From Bacteroidales bacterium UBA1757 (GTDB taxonomy: Bacteria; Bacteroidota; Bacteroidia; Bacteroidales; UBA1402), in the NCBI GenBank assembly GCA_002315625.1, contig DCHH01000003.1:1-17015 (forward strand): a DNA stretch of 17,015 bases, written 5' to 3'. The translations under genes were made by a program, and so were the position numbers. The notes under the pieces were generated by a model. The model ran no database searches. It saw only the letters and a program-made list of their open reading frames with translations, and was not told the DNA's origin. Below are positions 14,710 to 17,015 of the stretch, one piece after another (within the stretch, counting starts at the first letter, position 1; each line of letters starts with the position of its first letter).

Positions 14710-15915
14710 TCAATGAGAGTAACGGGCGTGTGATGCGTGCATTTTTTCGCGGCTGAATGGACGTACATTATCGACAATCCACTCCCGCATTGCCTTGCCG
14801 TCGGGAGTCTCCTGCTTGTAGCTCATGAAATCCAGGGTTATTCCAAGGGCGTCGGCAATACGCAGGGCAAATACCGGCCATATCATTCCGATGTCGCCGA
14901 TTACAGGCAGACTTCCTTCGTGGCGGGCAAAAGCCGACATCTCCATACGGAACGGAATCTTAGAAAGCTTGGTCTTGGGCAGTCCCTTGTTGATAGCCTC
15001 CTGAATCATTGCGCTCTGCTTCTGGAGGTCCTGTGCCTTGCGCAGATTCTCGTCCAAGTCAAAGCGAATCAGAGTCTTACCGCGAAGGCTATAGACCGGC
15101 TGGTGCTGCCACCATGACCAGATGCCGTGACCGGTATAGGTTTCAAACGGCCCGTCGTGGATTTCCTGGGTCAGGGCAACTGCCGACTCGATAATCACAT
15201 CGGCGCTTCCCATGAGTTCGGCAATGCGGCGCGAGCGTTCGGCAATAGGGATACTGTCGCCGACAGCCATACCCACGTGACCGCCACCCACAAGTTGGGG
15301 AATTGTCACAAGCACTGGCACTCCCTTGGCTGCTCCAGAGCCAATCATAGTGCGGCTGTCAGCCCCCCATCCGGCAACTGTTTCAAACGGCAGCCCGGTC
15401 TGACGGCAGACTGTATGTATTTCATCTGCAAGTAATTCCGTACGCAGTCCCATCGGATAGGCCATGTTGGCAGCCGCTTTTATAAGGTAATGTCCTTCTG
15501 CGTCGTGCCGCTTTGCCAGCAGTTCGCGGTCGAGAATCATCTCCTTGGAGAGTTCGTCCAGTTGATCGTCAGTCAAGTCGGTGAATTCAAAGACGTTACC
15601 TCGCGGCATCACCTCCTCGTCAAAGCCGAACTGGGCTGCCGGACACATCTTTACACGGTCAAGGGTACCTCCCATCTCGTGGTTTATGACGGCTGAACTT
15701 GTAGTTACGCCATCAACTATTCCCTTGTCGATAAGCTCCGCTATCAGAGTTGTGACCCCTTCGTGAATATTCGGCCCGCTGCCGGTCACGACAACCACCT
15801 TCTTACCGTTTTTCTTGGCTTCGACCACCTTCTCTATGGCCGTATCAATAGTACCTCTGGACCTTTCATCAAGTCCATCATAGAACTCACTTATGAGTGC
15901 TCTGTTGATTTCCAT
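14710..15915 (-). CDS. Rossmann-like protein, possibly deoxyhypusine-synthase fold
   Basis: A 401-residue cytoplasmic protein. Residues 38-89 show a strand (KKVVVVTGSGPNIHEG), a helix (TTLIAELIDKG) and the sequence IVDGVTTSSAVINHEMGG, which resembles the NAD-binding layout of deoxyhypusine synthase-like proteins. Further motifs are GWGADSRTMIG, VTIPQLVGGGHVGMAVGDSI and ETYTGHGIWSWW. It is not the usual bacterial homospermidine/deoxyhypusine synthase homologue, and no lysine motif of that enzyme is obvious, so the assignment is tentative. The start at 15915 was chosen because a near-perfect promoter lies at 15961-15992 and an AAAGGA ribosome-binding-like sequence sits about 8 bases upstream; the longer reading from 16011 would begin upstream of that promoter. 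It leads a two-gene minus-strand operon. Confidence 0.7.
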   Translation of the reverse strand: MEINRALISEFYDGLDERSRGTIDTAIEKVVEAKKNGKKVVVVTGSGPNIHEGVTTLIAELIDKGIVDGVTTSSAVINHEMGGTLDRVKMCPAAQFGFDEEVMPRGNVFEFTDLTDDQLDELSKEMILDRELLAKRHDAEGHYLIKAAANMAYPMGLRTELLADEIHTVCRQTGLPFETVAGWGADSRTMIGSGAAKGVPVLVTIPQLVGGGHVGMAVGDSIPIAERSRRIAELMGSADVIIESAVALTQEIHDGPFETYTGHGIWSWWQHQPVYSLRGKTLIRFDLDENLRKAQDLQKQSAMIQEAINKGLPKTKLSKIPFRMEMSAFARHEGSLPVIGDIGMIWPVFALRIADALGITLDFMSYKQETPDGKAMREWIVDNVRPFSREKMHASHARYSH

Positions 15916-15960
15916 ACCAATATCCTTTAGATTGGAAACTGTTTCGATTTTTTCAAACCG

Positions 15961-15992
15961 CAAATTTACCGACTTTCCGCAATTCCGCCAAA
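15961..15992 (-). promoter_or_regulatory. Near-perfect Bacteroidetes promoter for the minus-strand operon
   Basis: Read on the minus strand: TTTG (15992-15989), a 20 bp spacer, then TAAATTTG (15968-15961), a perfect TAnnTTTG minus-7 element. Transcription would start near 15955, giving a leader of about 40 bases to the ATG at 15915. This decides the start codon of that gene. Confidence 0.7.
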
Positions 15993-15999
15993 CTTTATT

Positions 16000-16031
16000 T
16001 TTGCCACACACGCCGTTTCCGGCTAATTTCG
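16000..16031 (+). promoter_or_regulatory. Possible distal promoter for the glycoside hydrolase
   Basis: TTTG at 16000-16003, a 20 bp spacer and TAATTTCG at 16024-16031, one mismatch from TAnnTTTG. It stands almost back to back with the minus-strand promoter (seven bases between the two minus-33 elements). A transcript from here would have a leader of about 110 bases containing the hairpin at 16104-16132. Confidence 0.35.
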
Positions 16032-16081
16032 AACTAATTATAAGAATATTCGCCTATTGCTAAAAAATCCTATACGGTAGG

Positions 16082-16095
16082 AAAACCACGGTTTT
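16082..16095. repeat. Inverted repeat in the hydrolase promoter region
   Basis: AAAACC at 16082-16087 and GGTTTT at 16090-16095, separated by two bases. It lies in the space between the expected minus-33 position and the minus-7 element at 16101-16108, where a regulator could bind. No operator family is recognised. Confidence 0.35.
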
Positions 16096-16100
16096 TGGAC

Positions 16101-16108
16101 TACATTTG
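16101..16108 (+). promoter_or_regulatory. Minus-7 element of the proximal hydrolase promoter
   Basis: TACATTTG is a perfect TAnnTTTG element, 39 bp upstream of the ATG at 16147. No TTTG or TTG is found 18-21 bp upstream, where the sequence is around GGTAGG, so the promoter may be weak or depend on an activator, as is common for carbohydrate-use genes. Confidence 0.45.
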
Positions 16109-16132
16109 TCCCTAATTCGTTTTAGAACAAAT
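16104..16132 (+). repeat. Imperfect inverted repeat / leader hairpin
   Basis: ATTTGT (16104-16109) pairs with ACAAAT (16127-16132), and CTAA (16112-16115) with TTAG (16122-16125), around a TTCGTT loop and with a small internal bulge. It covers the expected transcription start of the proximal promoter, so it could be an operator on DNA; in a longer transcript from the distal promoter it would form a hairpin. Confidence 0.35.
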
Positions 16133-16146
16133 CAATTTTTGAAAAT

Positions 16147-17015
16147 ATGAAAAAGCCCCTGTTTCTGTTGGCATCACTCCTGCTTTTGCAGAGTGTAGCA
16201 TCACCTCTCTCAGCCGCCCTCCCTTGGGACAATGGCAAGCTCAAAGTATCTGACAATCAGCGCTATCTGGTGCACGAAAACGGCGAACCGTTCTTCTGGC
16301 TCGGCGAAACCGCATGGCTGCTCACTTCGCGCCTGCAGCGTGAGGAAATCGACTTTTTCCTGAAAGACCGCGCCGCCAAGGGTTTCAACGTAATTCAGGT
16401 TTCAATCTTCCACTACTGGCCTCAGTTCAATGTATATGGAGAGTGCGCCACCCCTTATGGTTACGACTTCCGCAAGATTAATCAGGAAGGGCGCTACGGC
16501 TACTGGGACCATGTTGATTATGCCATTGACAAGGCTGCCGAAAAGGGAATGTACGTGGCAATAGTCTGCTGCTGGGGCTCAGAAATCGTCAAGAACGGAC
16601 ACATGAGCGTTGACGATGCCAAGAAGTACGGCACATTCCTCGGCAACCGCTACAAGGACCGTCCGAACATCATCTGGCTTATCGGCGGTGACGTGGCCCC
16701 TGACCGCAATCCCGGAGACATGGATGTGTGGAACGCTCTGGCCACCAGCATCAAGGCTGCCGACAAGAACCACCTTATGAGCTACCATCCGGTCGGACGC
16801 ACATTGTCGGCCCGCTGGTTCCACAATGCCGACTGGCTGGATTTCAACATGTTCCAGTCAGGGCACCGCCGTTACGGGCAGAATTTCGGCCAGACCGTCG
16901 GCTACGGAATTGAACAAGGTACAGAAGAGGACAACTGGCGCTATGTCGATGAAGCATACGCATACGAGCCTGCAAAGCCTGTCATTGACGGCGAACCTTC
17001 CTACGAGGGAATCCC
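16147..17015 (+). CDS. DUF4038 / GH140-like glycoside hydrolase, partial
   Basis: The first 289 residues of an exported hydrolase cut by the window edge. A signal peptide is present (MKKPLFLLASLLLLQ, then PLSAA near residue 24). The mature start resembles DUF4038 proteins: LKVSDNQRYLVHENGEPFFW, LGETAWLL, then a TIM-barrel pattern with FLKDRAAKGFNVIQ, YWDHVDYAID and RPNIIWLIGGD. Asp182 in IGGD and Glu283 in DGEPSYEG match the positions expected for the acid/base and nucleophile of GH140-type enzymes. GH140 includes an apiosidase acting on pectin rhamnogalacturonan II, but DUF4038 proteins vary in substrate, so only a plant or host glycan hydrolase role is safe. It diverges from the minus-strand operon across 231 bp. 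Confidence 0.85.
   Translation, partial: MKKPLFLLASLLLLQSVASPLSAALPWDNGKLKVSDNQRYLVHENGEPFFWLGETAWLLTSRLQREEIDFFLKDRAAKGFNVIQVSIFHYWPQFNVYGECATPYGYDFRKINQEGRYGYWDHVDYAIDKAAEKGMYVAIVCCWGSEIVKNGHMSVDDAKKYGTFLGNRYKDRPNIIWLIGGDVAPDRNPGDMDVWNALATSIKAADKNHLMSYHPVGRTLSARWFHNADWLDFNMFQSGHRRYGQNFGQTVGYGIEQGTEEDNWRYVDEAYAYEPAKPVIDGEPSYEGI

Noticed and set aside
15916..16011. N-terminal extension of the Rossmann-like protein from an ATG at 16011
   Set aside because: The near-perfect promoter at 15961-15992 lies inside it, so the ribosome could not use that ATG on the main transcript.

Overview
The window looks like a chromosomal segment of a Bacteroidales bacterium, probably of intestinal type. Three things point there: near-consensus Bacteroidetes promoters (TTTG, a spacer of 18-20 bp, then TAnnTTTG), starts that mostly lack a strong Shine-Dalgarno sequence, and a gene set typical of the order (PorW/SprE lipoprotein, dipeptidase PepD, DUF4038/GH140-like hydrolase, MlaE/MlaF transporter). 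I cannot fix the genus from sequence alone. I see no tRNA, rRNA, CRISPR array, insertion sequence or phage gene.

Layout. (1) Positions 151-2823, plus strand: permease mlaE, ATPase mlaF (ATGA overlap), then a membrane histidine kinase without a partner response regulator; a promoter sits at 100-131. (2) Positions 2887-8648, plus strand: three exported proteins behind a strong promoter at 2837-2866. They are a DUF4384 protein, a beta-propeller protein with a divergent OmpA-like C-terminus, and a TPR plus Ig-like protein ending in an intact caspase-type (C14) protease domain. (3) Positions 8664-14110, same strand, short gaps: pepD, ruvC, a small Cys-motif membrane protein, and a PorW/SprE-type TPR lipoprotein. 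No further clear promoter was found, so regions 2 and 3 may be one seven-gene transcription unit. (4) Positions 14134-15915, minus strand: two poorly characterised genes forming an operon. The distal one carries two CxxC pairs; the proximal one is a Rossmann-like protein that resembles deoxyhypusine synthase-fold proteins. A near-perfect promoter lies at 15961-15992. (5) Positions 15916-16146: a divergent regulatory region. (6) From 16147 to the window end: the start of a DUF4038/GH140-like glycoside hydrolase, cut by the window edge.

The most interesting part is region 2. An exported protease of the caspase fold is encoded with a propeller protein that may bind peptidoglycan and a DUF4384 protein, which looks like an envelope-located proteolytic or signalling module. 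Its co-directional placement ahead of a PorW/SprE homologue (type IX secretion/gliding family) hints at an envelope-biogenesis theme, but a functional link is inference only.
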